From Caballeronia sp. SL2Y3 (lineage in GTDB: Bacteria; Pseudomonadota; Gammaproteobacteria; Burkholderiales; Burkholderiaceae), in contig NZ_CP084260.1 in NCBI RefSeq assembly GCF_022879575.1, positions 186,001-250,000 on the forward strand: a stretch of DNA of 64,000 nucleotides. The letters run 5' to 3'. This document shows positions 26,930-35,527 of this stretch, piece after piece (position 1 is the stretch's first letter; every line of letters begins with the position of its first letter). Both the position numbers and the translations under genes were made by a program. Below the pieces are notes generated by a model, which did no database searches, was not told where the DNA came from, and saw only the letters and a program-made list of their open reading frames with translations.

Positions 26930-27496
26930 ATGCAGAAAAACAAGGTTCTCTGGCGCAGCTTGTTGTCTCACGGCGCCATCGCGGTTTCACTCGCCCTTGC
27001 ATCGGCGGCAGCGCATGCCGACCGGTTCGGACTTCAGATAGCGGGCGGCGTCGCCAACCATGACTTCAAGAAAGCCGATGTCGGCATTGTCTGGGACCCG
27101 AACCTGACGTGGTGGGAAATCGGCGGTTTCCACTTCACGCTGCTCGGCGAGGGACACGTCGCGTACTGGCACACGAAGGAAAGCAACTCGGTGAATCCGA
27201 ACGTCTGGGAGTTCGGCGTGACACCGGTTCTGCGTTTCGTGAAAAGCTCGGGCTACATCCGGCCGTTCGTGGAGGCGGGCATCGGCGTCCGGCTGCTCTC
27301 GCACGCCCGGATCACGGAAGACTACACGCTCTCCAGCGGCTTCCAGTTCGCCGATATGGTCGGCGTGGGCGCCATCTTCGGCGAGAAGCAGAACTATCAG
27401 GCCGGCTTTCGCTTCCAGCATCTCTCGAACGCGAGTATCAAAGAGCCGAATCCTGGTATAAATTTCAGCCAGCTATATCTGCAATACAACTTCTGA
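26930..27496 (+). CDS. pagL: Lipid A 3-O-deacylase PagL
   Basis: This 188-residue outer-membrane beta-barrel removes the 3-O acyl chain of lipid A. The signal peptide ends near residue 31 (ASAAAHA). The C-terminal active-site segment FQHLSNASIKEPNPGINF holds the His (about residue 164) and Ser (about 166). The protein ends in Phe, as beta-barrel proteins do (YLQYNF). The start is ATG at 26930; the ORF extends 24 codons further without a signal sequence. The gene stands alone, and an NTF2-like gene follows at 45 bases. Confidence 0.9.
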   Translation: MQKNKVLWRSLLSHGAIAVSLALASAAAHADRFGLQIAGGVANHDFKKADVGIVWDPNLTWWEIGGFHFTLLGEGHVAYWHTKESNSVNPNVWEFGVTPVLRFVKSSGYIRPFVEAGIGVRLLSHARITEDYTLSSGFQFADMVGVGAIFGEKQNYQAGFRFQHLSNASIKEPNPGINFSQLYLQYNF

Positions 27497-27541
27497 AGGG
27501 GCGCCGGCGCATCGGTTCCCCGGCGCAAGGGGAACCGACAG

Positions 27542-27925
27542 ATGCCGGCAAAAACCTTTGAGGCCATCCGCGGCCTGGAGCGCGACCGCTTTCGGGCGAT
27601 GGTCGAGGGCGACGGCGCCGCGCTCGAAGCGCTGCTGGCCGAGAACGTCAGCTATGTCCACACCAACGGCAAGCGCGAGACGAAGCGTCAGTTCATCGAC
27701 GCGATCACGGCCGGGCGCCGCCGCTATCGTCAGATCGAGATCCAGACGCAGGACGTCGTCTTAGCCGGTCCCGAGACTTGCCTGGTGTCGGGCCGCGCGC
27801 TGGTCGAAATGGAAGCGAAGAACGGCGCGCTGCTTTTTCCCATCGCCTATACGGCGATTCACGTGCAAACCGGCGGCCAGTGGCAACTGCTCGCGCTTCA
27901 GGCGACGCGCGTGGCGCTGGAATAG
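27542..27925 (+). CDS. NTF2-like (DUF4440) protein
   Basis: This 127-residue protein has the NTF2-like cone fold. Segments include LERDRFRAMVEGDGAALEALLAENVSYVHTNG at the N terminus and AYTAIHVQTGGQWQLLALQATRV at the C terminus, typical of DUF4440 proteins. Such proteins bind or turn over small molecules, but the substrate is unknown. It lies between pagL and the convergent leuA and is not obviously linked to either. Confidence 0.8.
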   Translation: MPAKTFEAIRGLERDRFRAMVEGDGAALEALLAENVSYVHTNGKRETKRQFIDAITAGRRRYRQIEIQTQDVVLAGPETCLVSGRALVEMEAKNGALLFPIAYTAIHVQTGGQWQLLALQATRVALE

Positions 27926-27944
27926 CGCGCCGCCGGCCAGGCTG

Positions 27945-29597
27945 TCAGGCTTCCACCGCCTCGTCCTCGCGCACCTTCCGCGCGATTCCCTTCGAGCGAT
28001 TCACCGCGCTCACGACCGCATCGACGACCGCGAGCGCCGGATTCGCGTGCACCGCGACGCCGAAGCGCATGGATTCGTCGGCGACGCGGCAGCCCACGAA
28101 GACGGCGGTTTCGCCGTTCGCCGTGACCGTCGATTCGAACCAGCTCACGCTCGCGCCGACGTCCAGACTCGCGGCGACCGCCTGTGCGTAATCTTCCTCG
28201 CTTGCAGCGCTCGAAGCCGACGGCACCGCAATGTTTCGCCCGAAGACGGAAACCGCCGCCGCATCCACGCGCAATACCGGCCCGCCGGCGTCGAAATACT
28301 CGCGCCTGAAGAGCGCGCAGATGGCGTCGCCGCTGATCTCCTCGCCCGATTCGTCCGCCACCGCCTGCACCGCATGACTGAACTCGATCTGCACGCGGCG
28401 CGGCGGCGTGAAGCCGAGGCCGCGTTCGAGCAGATAGGTCGCGCCGCCTTTGCCCGACTGGCTGTTCACGCGAATCACGGCGTCGTAGCTGCGGCCGAGA
28501 TCGGCGGGATCGATCGGCAAATAGGGCACTTCCCACGGCGTGCCGGGCACGCGCTGCGCGAATCCTTTGCGGATCGCGTCCTGATGTGAGCCGGAAAACG
28601 CGGTGAACACGAGGTCGCCCGCGTACGGATGGCGCGGATGCACCGGAAGCTGATTGCAGCGTTCGACCACGCGCCGCACCGCGTCGATGTCCGAGAAGTC
28701 CAGGCCGGGATCGATGCCCTGCGTGTACAGATTGAGCGCGAGCGTGACGAGATCGACGTTGCCGGTGCGCTCGCCGTTGCCGAAGAGGCAGCCTTCGACG
28801 CGATCCGCGCCCGCGAGCAGCGCAAGTTCCGCCGCCGCGACCGCCGTGCCGCGATCATTGTGCGGATGCACCGAGAGCACGATGCTGTCGCGAAAGCCCA
28901 TGTTGCGGTCCATCCATTCGACCTGATCGGCGAACACGTTGGGCGTGGCGGATTCGACCGTCGCCGGCAGATTGACGATCATCTTGTGGTCCGGCGTCGG
29001 ACGCCAGATTTGCGCCACGGCATCGCACACTTCGCGCGCGAACGACAGCTCCGTCATGCTGAAAGTCTCGGGCGAATACTGGTAGATCCAGTGCGTGCCC
29101 GGCCGCGCCGCCGCGCATTCCTTGATGATGCGCGTGCCCTCGACGGCCAGCGCCTTCACTTCGTCCTTCGACTGATTGAACACAATGCGCCGAAACGACG
29201 GCGCAATCGCGTTGTAGAGATGCACGATGACCTTGCTCGCGCCCTCGACCGCTTCGAACGTGCGCTCGATCAGTTCGCGGCGCGATTGCACGAGCACTTC
29301 GATGGTGACGTCGTCGGGAATGCGCTTTTCGTCGATCAGCTTGCGCACGAAGTCGAAATCGGTCTGCGACGCCGACGGGAATCCCACCTCGATTTCCTTG
29401 AAACCCGTTGCCACCAGCATCTCGAAGAATTCGAGCTTCGCTGCAATGCTCATCGGCTCGATCAGCGACTGATTGCCGTCGCGCAGATCGGTGCTCATCC
29501 AGATGGGCGCCTTCTCGATCGTGCGATTCGGCCAGCGGCGGCCATGCAGACGGACTTGCGGGAACGGGCGGTATTTCTCGGCGGGGTTCGGCATCAT
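27945..29597 (-). CDS. leuA: 2-isopropylmalate synthase
   Basis: This 550-residue enzyme condenses 2-ketoisovalerate with acetyl-CoA in the first committed step of leucine synthesis. The catalytic motif [11 protein letters not shown] lies near residue 35, and the metal-binding motif HPHNDRGTA near residue 243. A C-terminal LeuA regulatory domain, site of leucine feedback, follows from about 415. The length and start [15 protein letters not shown] fit the long LeuA form found in actinobacteria and fungi. A leader with CTA leucine codons lies upstream on the same strand. Confidence 0.95.
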   Translation of the reverse strand: MMPNPAEKYRPFPQVRLHGRRWPNRTIEKAPIWMSTDLRDGNQSLIEPMSIAAKLEFFEMLVATGFKEIEVGFPSASQTDFDFVRKLIDEKRIPDDVTIEVLVQSRRELIERTFEAVEGASKVIVHLYNAIAPSFRRIVFNQSKDEVKALAVEGTRIIKECAAARPGTHWIYQYSPETFSMTELSFAREVCDAVAQIWRPTPDHKMIVNLPATVESATPNVFADQVEWMDRNMGFRDSIVLSVHPHNDRGTAVAAAELALLAGADRVEGCLFGNGERTGNVDLVTLALNLYTQGIDPGLDFSDIDAVRRVVERCNQLPVHPRHPYAGDLVFTAFSGSHQDAIRKGFAQRVPGTPWEVPYLPIDPADLGRSYDAVIRVNSQSGKGGATYLLERGLGFTPPRRVQIEFSHAVQAVADESGEEISGDAICALFRREYFDAGGPVLRVDAAAVSVFGRNIAVPSASSAASEEDYAQAVAASLDVGASVSWFESTVTANGETAVFVGCRVADESMRFGVAVHANPALAVVDAVVSAVNRSKGIARKVREDEAVEA

Positions 29598-29982
29598 GAT
29601 CGTCGATCTCTTTCAGCAGCGTAGCGCCTGCGAGAGCGGCCGACGCCGGCGGCTGGCCGGGTGCGGCGCGATGCACATGAAGCACGTGAAGCAGAACCGC
29701 GCGCACGATCCCATTGCGCACCGGCGACGGTGACGCCTGCGACCAACGTGAACGTGCGCGAAGCAGCGTGCATGTGACCCTCGCGTTTTCGATTCGCGGG
29801 ATGCGCGAACGAAAAACTGACGACTACTAGGTGGTAAGGAAGGAACTGCGGGAACGGCTGGCGGGAACGTGCGCCTGGCGACGCGCGCCGCTACGTCTGG
29901 CGACTTACGCTAGACGTAGCGATAGGGGCCGCGCTAGGCGGCCCGAAATAATTCGGAGGGAGAAGAATTGGGTGAAACGCAT
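29598..29982 (-). promoter_or_regulatory. Candidate leuA leader/attenuator RNA
   Basis: The 385-base leader of leuA holds a 25-codon ORF (29905-29982) rich in CTA. It also has stem A (GGGCCGC/GCGGCCC, 29926-29944) and stem B (GCTACGTCT/AGACGTAGC, 29890-29920), both overlapping the Leu codons. Downstream is a direct repeat GCGGGAACG (29848-29856, 29861-29869). No classical terminator with adjacent U-tract is visible. The termination step, if any, may be Rho-dependent or act on translation. Confidence 0.6.
29905..29982 (-). CDS. leuL: leuA leader peptide (four CTA Leu codons)
   Basis: The 25-residue ORF begins MRFTQFFSLRIISGRLARPL and ends SLRLA. Leucines 16, 20, 22 and 24 are all encoded by CTA, a rare codon in this GC-rich genome; Leu9 uses CTC. 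It lies upstream of leuA on the same strand, and its last Leu codons lie inside a nine-base stem-loop. This matches the logic of leu leader peptides, where scarce Leu-tRNA stalls the ribosome. A candidate -10 ends only six bases before the ATG, so the transcript may be leaderless. Confidence 0.7.
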   Translation of the reverse strand: MRFTQFFSLRIISGRLARPLSLRLA

Positions 29983-29988
29983 TGGCCT

Positions 29989-30018
29989 ACTTTAAACCAG
30001 CGTTGAAGAAGGTGTCAA
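29989..30018 (-). promoter_or_regulatory. Candidate promoter of the leuL-leuA transcript
   Basis: On the minus strand, TTGACA (30013-30018), 18 bases, and TAAAGT (29989-29994) form a sigma70-like promoter. The expected start point coincides with the A of the leader ATG at 29982. Confidence 0.6.
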
Positions 30019-30042
30019 ATGCGGATTTTCCGATTGCGGTGC

Positions 30043-31014
30043 CTATACCGGCCGGCGCACGACATCCGCGATCAGCTCCACCTGACGCGCGATGGCGGGC
30101 GGCACCGGCACGTCGCCCCGCATCACGTCTTCGATCCAGCGGGCGGTAGTGGCGGCATCGAGCGATTCGGGCAGTTCGACGGCGGGCGCGTCCGCTTGCG
30201 AACGCTCGGGCGCGACGAGCGTCTCGGCGTGGCCGTCGTGGAACCAGTCGATCTGCACCTGGCGGCGCGTGTCCGCGACCGCCTCGCCTTCGGTGCCGCG
30301 CGCGAGCAGCGCGCCGCCTTGCGCGGCGTCCGGGTGTTCGGTGAACAGCGCGGTGAGGCTGTCGCGATATTCGGGGTGCGTGTAGTTGACGAGCCGCAGG
30401 CCCGGCTCCGCGAACGGCTGCAGAATCTTGACGAGCGTGTGCGTCGAATTGCGCACGCCCATCACGCGCCGAAGGTCCAGCAGCCGCGCGAGCTTGGGCG
30501 CGAGCGCCGTCACCGGCGCGAACGCGAGGCGGCGCGAGGCGAGGCTGTCCTCGATCTCGTCGGGCGACGCGGCGTGCGGAATGCCCACTTCGGCGAAGAT
30601 CGCGGCGCTCGTCACGCGGCCCGGATCGTCCACCACGCCATGCACCAGCACCGGCACGCCTTCGCGCGCGAGCAGGAGCGCGAGCAGCGGCGTCAGGTTC
30701 GGCTGCTTGCGCGCGCCGTTGTAGCTCGGGATCGACACGGGCCGCGCGTGCTCGCGGCCTTCCTGCACATGCAGCGGCTCGAACGAACGATGCGCCGCCG
30801 CCAGCATCGCGGCGAGTTCGGCGGCGGTCTCGCCCTTCACGCGATACGCGAGCAGCACGGCGCCGAGTTCGACGTCGGAGACGCGGCCATCGAGCATGGC
30901 TTCGTAGAGCGAATAGGTGTCGTCACGCGAAAGTGCGCGCGCGCCGTTCGGGCCGCGCCCGATTTCCTTGATATAGCGCGCGCAGGGGAAAGAAGGAGGT
31001 GGAGTGTCGGTCAT
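30043..31014 (-). CDS. ybiB: YbiB-family DNA-binding protein (TrpD2)
   Basis: This 323-residue protein belongs to the TrpD2/YbiB family, related to anthranilate phosphoribosyltransferase by fold. Family members bind nucleic acid rather than PRPP. N-terminal helical motifs (LSRDDTYSLYEAMLDGRVSDVELGAVLLAYRVKGET) and the central IPSYNGARKQPNLTPLLALLLA are conserved. E. coli YbiB is induced in the SOS response. It lies alone, divergent from the FAH gene and downstream of the leu leader promoter. Confidence 0.86.
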   Translation of the reverse strand: MTDTPPPSFPCARYIKEIGRGPNGARALSRDDTYSLYEAMLDGRVSDVELGAVLLAYRVKGETAAELAAMLAAAHRSFEPLHVQEGREHARPVSIPSYNGARKQPNLTPLLALLLAREGVPVLVHGVVDDPGRVTSAAIFAEVGIPHAASPDEIEDSLASRRLAFAPVTALAPKLARLLDLRRVMGVRNSTHTLVKILQPFAEPGLRLVNYTHPEYRDSLTALFTEHPDAAQGGALLARGTEGEAVADTRRQVQIDWFHDGHAETLVAPERSQADAPAVELPESLDAATTARWIEDVMRGDVPVPPAIARQVELIADVVRRPV

Positions 31015-31092
31015 CGGAAGCGTGCGCAGAACGGGCGCTCATTTACATGGTCCTGAGCGGCGCCGTCGCGAGTGGAAGATGCGGTATGACAC

Positions 31093-31121
31093 TCAGTATC
31101 GCATTTAAGCGCTGCTTGCAA
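31093..31121 (-). promoter_or_regulatory. Candidate promoter of ybiB
   Basis: On the minus strand, TTGCAA (31116-31121), 17 bases, and TACTGA (31093-31098) suggest a promoter about 80 bases upstream of ybiB. Confidence 0.4.
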
Positions 31122-31311
31122 GTTCCGGGACAGGCATCGGGTGTGATTGCGCGGCGACTCGAAGGATGACAGCAGGCCGTCCGAAAGCTCGCGCGCCCGC
31201 GCCGGACAAGGCTCGCCACGATTCGCGCCGGCACGTTACACTCGCTTTTTGCGACTCCGGCGGCGAGCGTGGATGCGCCGGCGATCGACTAACATCAAAC
31301 AGGAGAGCGGG

Positions 31312-32010
31312 ATGACTTATGTGTTTCCCCCGGCGCCGGCGACCGCCGTTCCGGTCGCGGGTTCGAACGAGCAGTTTCCCGTGCGCCGCATCTACTGCGT
31401 CGGGCGCAACTACGAAGCGCACGCGCGGGAAATGGGCCACGATCCCGACCGCGAGCCGCCGTTCTTCTTCAGCAAGCCCGCCGACGCCGTGCTGTACGTC
31501 GCGCCGGGTTCGACCGGCGAGTTGCCGTATCCGTCGCAGACCAAGAACCTGCACTTCGAGATGGAACTCGTCGCGGCAATCGGCAAGCAGGGCAAGGACA
31601 TTCCCGCCGACAAGGGCCTCGACTACGTGTACGGCTACGCGCTCGGCCTCGACATGACGCGTCGGGACCTGCAAGCCGAAGCGAAGAAGCTCGGCCGTCC
31701 GTGGGATACGGCGAAAGGCTTCGACCACTCCGCGCCGCTCGGCCCGATTCATCCGGTGTCGAAGGTCGGGCATCTGGAAAAGAGCGCGATCTGGCTCACG
31801 GTCAACGGTGAGGAAAAGCAGCGTTCGGACATCTCGCAGCTGATCTGGTCGGTCGGCGAGACGGTGGCCTATCTGTCGACGCTCTTCGAGCTGTTCCCTG
31901 GCGATCTCATCTTCACCGGCACGCCCGAAGGCGTCGGCGCGGTCGTGAAGGGAGACCTGCTGAAGGGCGGCGTGGACGGCATCGGCGACTTCTCCGTGCG
32001 CGTGGTCTGA
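31312..32010 (+). CDS. Fumarylacetoacetate hydrolase-family protein
   Basis: This 232-residue FAH-family hydrolase cleaves a carbon-carbon bond of a diketo acid. The metal-binding motif HFEMELVAAIG lies near residue 83, and the later motif GDLIFTGTPEGVG near 197. The size fits fumarylpyruvate or acylpyruvate hydrolases. It is 15 bases upstream of maiA, whose product isomerises the matching maleyl compound. The pair would complete homogentisate or gentisate breakdown, though no ring-cleaving dioxygenase is present here. AGGAGA precedes the ATG. Confidence 0.85.
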   Translation: MTYVFPPAPATAVPVAGSNEQFPVRRIYCVGRNYEAHAREMGHDPDREPPFFFSKPADAVLYVAPGSTGELPYPSQTKNLHFEMELVAAIGKQGKDIPADKGLDYVYGYALGLDMTRRDLQAEAKKLGRPWDTAKGFDHSAPLGPIHPVSKVGHLEKSAIWLTVNGEEKQRSDISQLIWSVGETVAYLSTLFELFPGDLIFTGTPEGVGAVVKGDLLKGGVDGIGDFSVRVV

Positions 32011-32025
32011 GGCGGCGCGCGGACA

Positions 32026-32670
32026 ATGAAGCTCTACAGCTATTTCCGAAGCTCGGCGGCGTATCGCGTGCGCATCGCGCTTAATCTGAAGGGTCTCGAC
32101 TACGAGTACGAGGGCGTTCATCTGCTGCGCGACGGCGGCCTGCAACTCAAGCCCGAATATCGCGCGCTGAATCCGGACGGCATCGTGCCGACGCTCGTCG
32201 TGGACGGCGACGTGCTCACGCAGTCGCTCGCCATCATCGAATATCTCGACGAGACGCATCCCGAGCCGCCGCTTTTGCCGCGTGGCGCGTCGGACCGCGC
32301 GTTCGTCCGGTCGGTGGCGTTGCAGGTGGCCTGCGAGATTCATCCGCTCGATAACCTGCGCGTGCTGAAGTACCTCAAGCATCACGTGAAGGTGCCGGAC
32401 GAGGCGAAGGACGCGTGGTACCGGCATTGGGTGGAAACGGGTTTCGAATCGCTCGAAAAGCGCCTCGCGGCCGATCCGCGCATCGGCAAGCTGACGTTCG
32501 GCGACACGCCGACCATCGCCGATCTGTGCATCGTGCCGCAGGTGTTCAACGCGCGGCGCTTCGGCATCGACCTCGCGCCTTATCCGACCATCGAGCGCAT
32601 TGCCGATTTCGCGAACCAGATCGACGGCTTCATGCGCGCCGCCCCCGCGCAGCAGCCGGACGCCGAATGA
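32026..32670 (+). CDS. maiA: Maleylacetoacetate/maleylpyruvate isomerase (GST zeta)
   Basis: This 214-residue zeta-class glutathione transferase has an N-terminal thioredoxin-like domain with the zeta motif SSAAYRVRIALNLKGL (residues 6-21). The helical C-terminal domain includes TIADLCIVPQVFNARRF. It uses glutathione to isomerise maleylacetoacetate or maleylpyruvate. In the motif the usual second Cys of SSCS is Ala. It shares an operon with the FAH-type hydrolase upstream and overlaps the exporter gene downstream by four bases. Confidence 0.92.
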   Translation: MKLYSYFRSSAAYRVRIALNLKGLDYEYEGVHLLRDGGLQLKPEYRALNPDGIVPTLVVDGDVLTQSLAIIEYLDETHPEPPLLPRGASDRAFVRSVALQVACEIHPLDNLRVLKYLKHHVKVPDEAKDAWYRHWVETGFESLEKRLAADPRIGKLTFGDTPTIADLCIVPQVFNARRFGIDLAPYPTIERIADFANQIDGFMRAAPAQQPDAE

Positions 32671-33299
32671 CGGCGGCGGTCTCTGCGGGAGCCCTGTCGA
32701 GTTACTTGTCGGGTGCGGGATTGGGAGCGAGCCTGATCGTGGCGATCGGCGCGCAGAATGCGTTCGTGCTGCGGCAGGGGCTCAAGCGGCGGCACGTGGG
32801 CATCGTCGTGGCGATCTGCGCGTTCATCGACGTCATGTTGATCGCGCTCGGCGTCGGCGGCATGGGCGCGCTGATCGCGCGTGCGCCGTTTCTGCTCGAC
32901 GTGATTCGCTGGGCGGGCGCGGTGTTCCTGTTCCTCTACGGCTTGCGCGCGTTCGTCGCGGCGTGGCGCGGTCCGGGGCATCTGAACGCATCGGACGGCG
33001 ATTCGCAGACGGCGGTCGCGGCTGCGTCCACCGTGGTCGCGCTCTCGCTCTTGAACCCGCACGTTTATCTCGATACGGTCGTGCTGCTCGGCGGTATCGG
33101 CGCGCGGCATGCGTGGCCGGGCAATGCGTGGTTCGCGGCCGGGGCGATGTGTTCGTCCGTCATCTGGTTCACGGCGCTCGGCTATGGGGCGCGTCTTTTG
33201 GAGCCGTGGTTCCAAAAGGACGTGTCGTGGCGCGTGCTCGACGTGATCGTCGGCTGCGTCATGTGGTGGATTGCGGCGGCGCTGGTGTTTTCGCGCTGA
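32667..33299 (+). CDS. LysE/ArgO-family amino acid exporter
   Basis: This 210-residue membrane protein has about six helices. The LysE-type signature GASLIVAIGAQNAFVLRQGLKR begins near residue 19, and a conserved SLLNPHVYLDTVVLLGGIG lies near 128. The family exports basic amino acids, in E. coli arginine (ArgO); substrate here is not determined by sequence. Its start overlaps maiA by four bases (ATGA). A strong terminator follows. Confidence 0.88.
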   Translation: MTAAVSAGALSSYLSGAGLGASLIVAIGAQNAFVLRQGLKRRHVGIVVAICAFIDVMLIALGVGGMGALIARAPFLLDVIRWAGAVFLFLYGLRAFVAAWRGPGHLNASDGDSQTAVAAASTVVALSLLNPHVYLDTVVLLGGIGARHAWPGNAWFAAGAMCSSVIWFTALGYGARLLEPWFQKDVSWRVLDVIVGCVMWWIAAALVFSR

Positions 33300-33310
33300 A
33301 GCGACGAGAA

Positions 33311-33338
33311 AAAGGGCGTCTCGCGGACGCCCTTTTTT
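33311..33338. terminator. Terminator between argO-like gene and ftsY
   Basis: GGGCGTC and GACGCCC pair over a TCGCG loop (33311-33331) with A-run before and T-run after, ending both convergent genes. Confidence 0.85.
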
Positions 33339-33344
33339 CGCAGA

Positions 33345-34577
33345 TCAACCGAGCAACGCGTCGGCGAATTCTTCCGCCTTGAACGGCTGCAAGTCCTCGA
33401 CCTTCTCGCCGACGCCGATGAAGTACACCGGAATCGGCCGCTGCCGCGCGATGGCGGCGAGGATGCCGCCCTTCGCCGTGCCGTCCAGCTTGGTCACGAT
33501 GAGGCCGGTCAAGCCGAGCGCATCGTCGAACGCCTTCACTTGCGCCAGCGCGTTTTGCCCCGTGTTCGCGTCGATGACGAGCAGCACTTCGTGAGGCGCA
33601 TCCGGCATGGCCTTCGCAATCACGCGGCGCACCTTGCGCAACTCTTCCATCAGATGCAGTTGCGTCGGCAGGCGGCCGGCGGTGTCGGCCATCATCACGT
33701 CGATCTTGCGGGCGCGCGCCGCGCCCACGGCGTCGAAGATGACGGCGGCCGCGTCGCCGCTTTCCTGCGCGATCACCGTCACGTTGTTGCGTTCGCCCCA
33801 GACGGTGAGCTGTTCGCGGGCGGCGGCGCGGAAGGTGTCGCCGGCGGCGAGCAGCACCGACTGATTGAAGCTCTGCAAGTGCTTCGCCAGCTTGCCGATA
33901 CTCGTCGTCTTGCCGACGCCGTTCACGCCCGCGATCATCATTACCAGCGGCTGCGCGCGGCCGAGCATCAGCGACTTTTCGAGCGGACGCAGCAAATCGA
34001 CGATCAGTTCGCGCAACGCCGCCTTCACCTGCGAGGCTTCGGTCAGCCGCTCGGCGCGCACTTTCTCGCGCAGCGATTCGAGCAGGAATTCGGTCGCATC
34101 GACGCCCGCGTCCGACATCAAGAGCGCGGTTTCGAGTTCCTCGTACAGGTCTTCGTCGATCTTTGCGCCGACGAAGATTCCGGTCAGGCTCGAACTCGTC
34201 TTCGAGAGTCCGTTCCTCAGGCGCGACAGCCACGACTTCTTCGCGGCGGCGTCGGGCTCGGGCGGCGGAAGCACTTCTTCGCTCGCCTCGTCGGTCTCCG
34301 GCGCGCGCAGCCATTGGGACTGCGTGCGGCCCTGCCAATACGGTGCGGGTTGATCGTTCGCGGCAGCTTGAGCGGGCTGAGCGGGCGGTTCAGGCTCGAC
34401 TTCGGCAGGCGGCGCTTCGGCAGGAATGGCGGCGTCGACGGCGGGCTCGCGTTCCAGTTCCGCCTCGATCACGGGAGCGGACGCTTCTTCGTCCTCGATG
34501 GCGTCGGGCGTGTTCTCGGCGGAAGGGTCGAGCGGCGCGTCAGCCGGCTTTTTGAATCGTTTGAAAAAGCTGAACAT
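33345..34577 (-). CDS. ftsY: Signal recognition particle receptor FtsY
   Basis: This 410-residue SRP receptor GTPase docks ribosome-SRP complexes at the membrane. It starts with MFSFFKRFKK, followed by a long acidic, Pro-Ala-rich A domain (to about residue 100). The NG domain begins near 120; G1 is GVNGVGKTTSIGKLA near 215. DTAGR and TKLDGTAKGG complete the GTP site. The start at 34577 is preferred over an in-frame ATG nine codons upstream because family members begin at MFSFF. It is divergent from rsmD. Confidence 0.96.
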   Translation of the reverse strand: MFSFFKRFKKPADAPLDPSAENTPDAIEDEEASAPVIEAELEREPAVDAAIPAEAPPAEVEPEPPAQPAQAAANDQPAPYWQGRTQSQWLRAPETDEASEEVLPPPEPDAAAKKSWLSRLRNGLSKTSSSLTGIFVGAKIDEDLYEELETALLMSDAGVDATEFLLESLREKVRAERLTEASQVKAALRELIVDLLRPLEKSLMLGRAQPLVMMIAGVNGVGKTTSIGKLAKHLQSFNQSVLLAAGDTFRAAAREQLTVWGERNNVTVIAQESGDAAAVIFDAVGAARARKIDVMMADTAGRLPTQLHLMEELRKVRRVIAKAMPDAPHEVLLVIDANTGQNALAQVKAFDDALGLTGLIVTKLDGTAKGGILAAIARQRPIPVYFIGVGEKVEDLQPFKAEEFADALLG

Positions 34578-34784
34578 GATCTCGGACGATGATGCGCGCG
34601 TCAATCGACGGCCCGGCGCGCTCGTGGAACAACGCCGCGCAATGGCCCGCGCAAGAAGAGGTAAGCCGCGTATTTTATCAGGCGCCGTCTATCGCGCTTG
34701 TGCGCCAGCCGCCTGTGGTAACGTTGGCTTTCACCATGCGCGCCGTGCATTCGGCGCTCGCGCCCGATTCCAACGCTTTCCTCT

Positions 34785-35429
34785 ATGTCCCGTTCTTCCG
34801 CATCACGCCCGACCGCCTCCGCCGCTTCCGCCGCCTCTCGCCGCGCGCCTTCGCGCAGCGGCAAGCCGCACACCATCCGTATCATCGGCGGGAACTGGAA
34901 GCGCACGCCGCTGCCCGTGCTCGATCTCGAAGGCCTGCGTCCGACGCCCGACCGCGTGCGCGAGACGCTCTTCAACTGGCTCGGTCAGGATCTCGACGGG
35001 CAGCGATGTCTCGATCTCTTCGCCGGCAGCGGGGCGCTCGGATTCGAGGCGGCGTCGCGCGGCGCATCGCGCGTGCTGATGGTGGAACGCAGCTCGCGCG
35101 CCGCCGCGCAGCTTCGCGCGAACCTGGACCGGCTCGCCGCCCGCAACATCGAAGTGGCCGAAGCCGATGCGCTGCGCCTCGCCGCCGGGCTCACGCCCGG
35201 ATCGTTCGACGTGATTTTTCTCGATCCCCCTTTCGGTGATCAAGCGTTGCTCACGCGCGCGCTCGAAGTCGCCGCGCCGCTCGCAGCGTCCGATGGCGCG
35301 ATCTACGTCGAATGCGGCGAGCCGCTGGACCCCGACGCCATCGACGCTTTGTCCGGCTGGGCCGTGGCCCGCGAGGGCAAGGCGGGCGCGGTTCGGTATC
35401 ATTTGCTGCGCCGCCGAAATGAGGAATAA
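34785..35429 (+). CDS. rsmD: 16S rRNA (guanine(966)-N2)-methyltransferase
   Basis: This 214-residue enzyme methylates G966 of 16S rRNA. After a Ser-rich basic N terminus, the core has HTIRIIGGNWKRTPLPV near residue 29. The SAM motif DLFAGSGALGFEAASRGA lies near 75, and the catalytic DPPF near 146 in IFLDPPFGDQALL. The first 25 residues (MSRSSASRPTASAASAASRRA) are low-complexity, so translation could begin further in. It is followed by coaD. Confidence 0.93.
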   Translation: MSRSSASRPTASAASAASRRAPSRSGKPHTIRIIGGNWKRTPLPVLDLEGLRPTPDRVRETLFNWLGQDLDGQRCLDLFAGSGALGFEAASRGASRVLMVERSSRAAAQLRANLDRLAARNIEVAEADALRLAAGLTPGSFDVIFLDPPFGDQALLTRALEVAAPLAASDGAIYVECGEPLDPDAIDALSGWAVAREGKAGAVRYHLLRRRNEE

Positions 35430-35527
35430 TGCGCCTGCCGCGTCCGGGCGGAGCCGTACCGGAACGCGCATCGCGGGAATGACGGTCGCCGGAGCGCGGC
35501 CCAAGGTCAATAAAAGAGGAGAAGCTC

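Noticed and set aside
29620..29800. Other short reading frames in the leuA leader, such as one starting near 29790 (MHAASRTF)
   Set aside because: They have no enrichment of leucine codons and overlap GC-rich non-coding sequence; only the 29905-29982 frame has the CTA cluster.
30019..31056. 345-codon plus-strand frame opposite ybiB
   Set aside because: It is a mirror of the ybiB coding sequence and matches no family.
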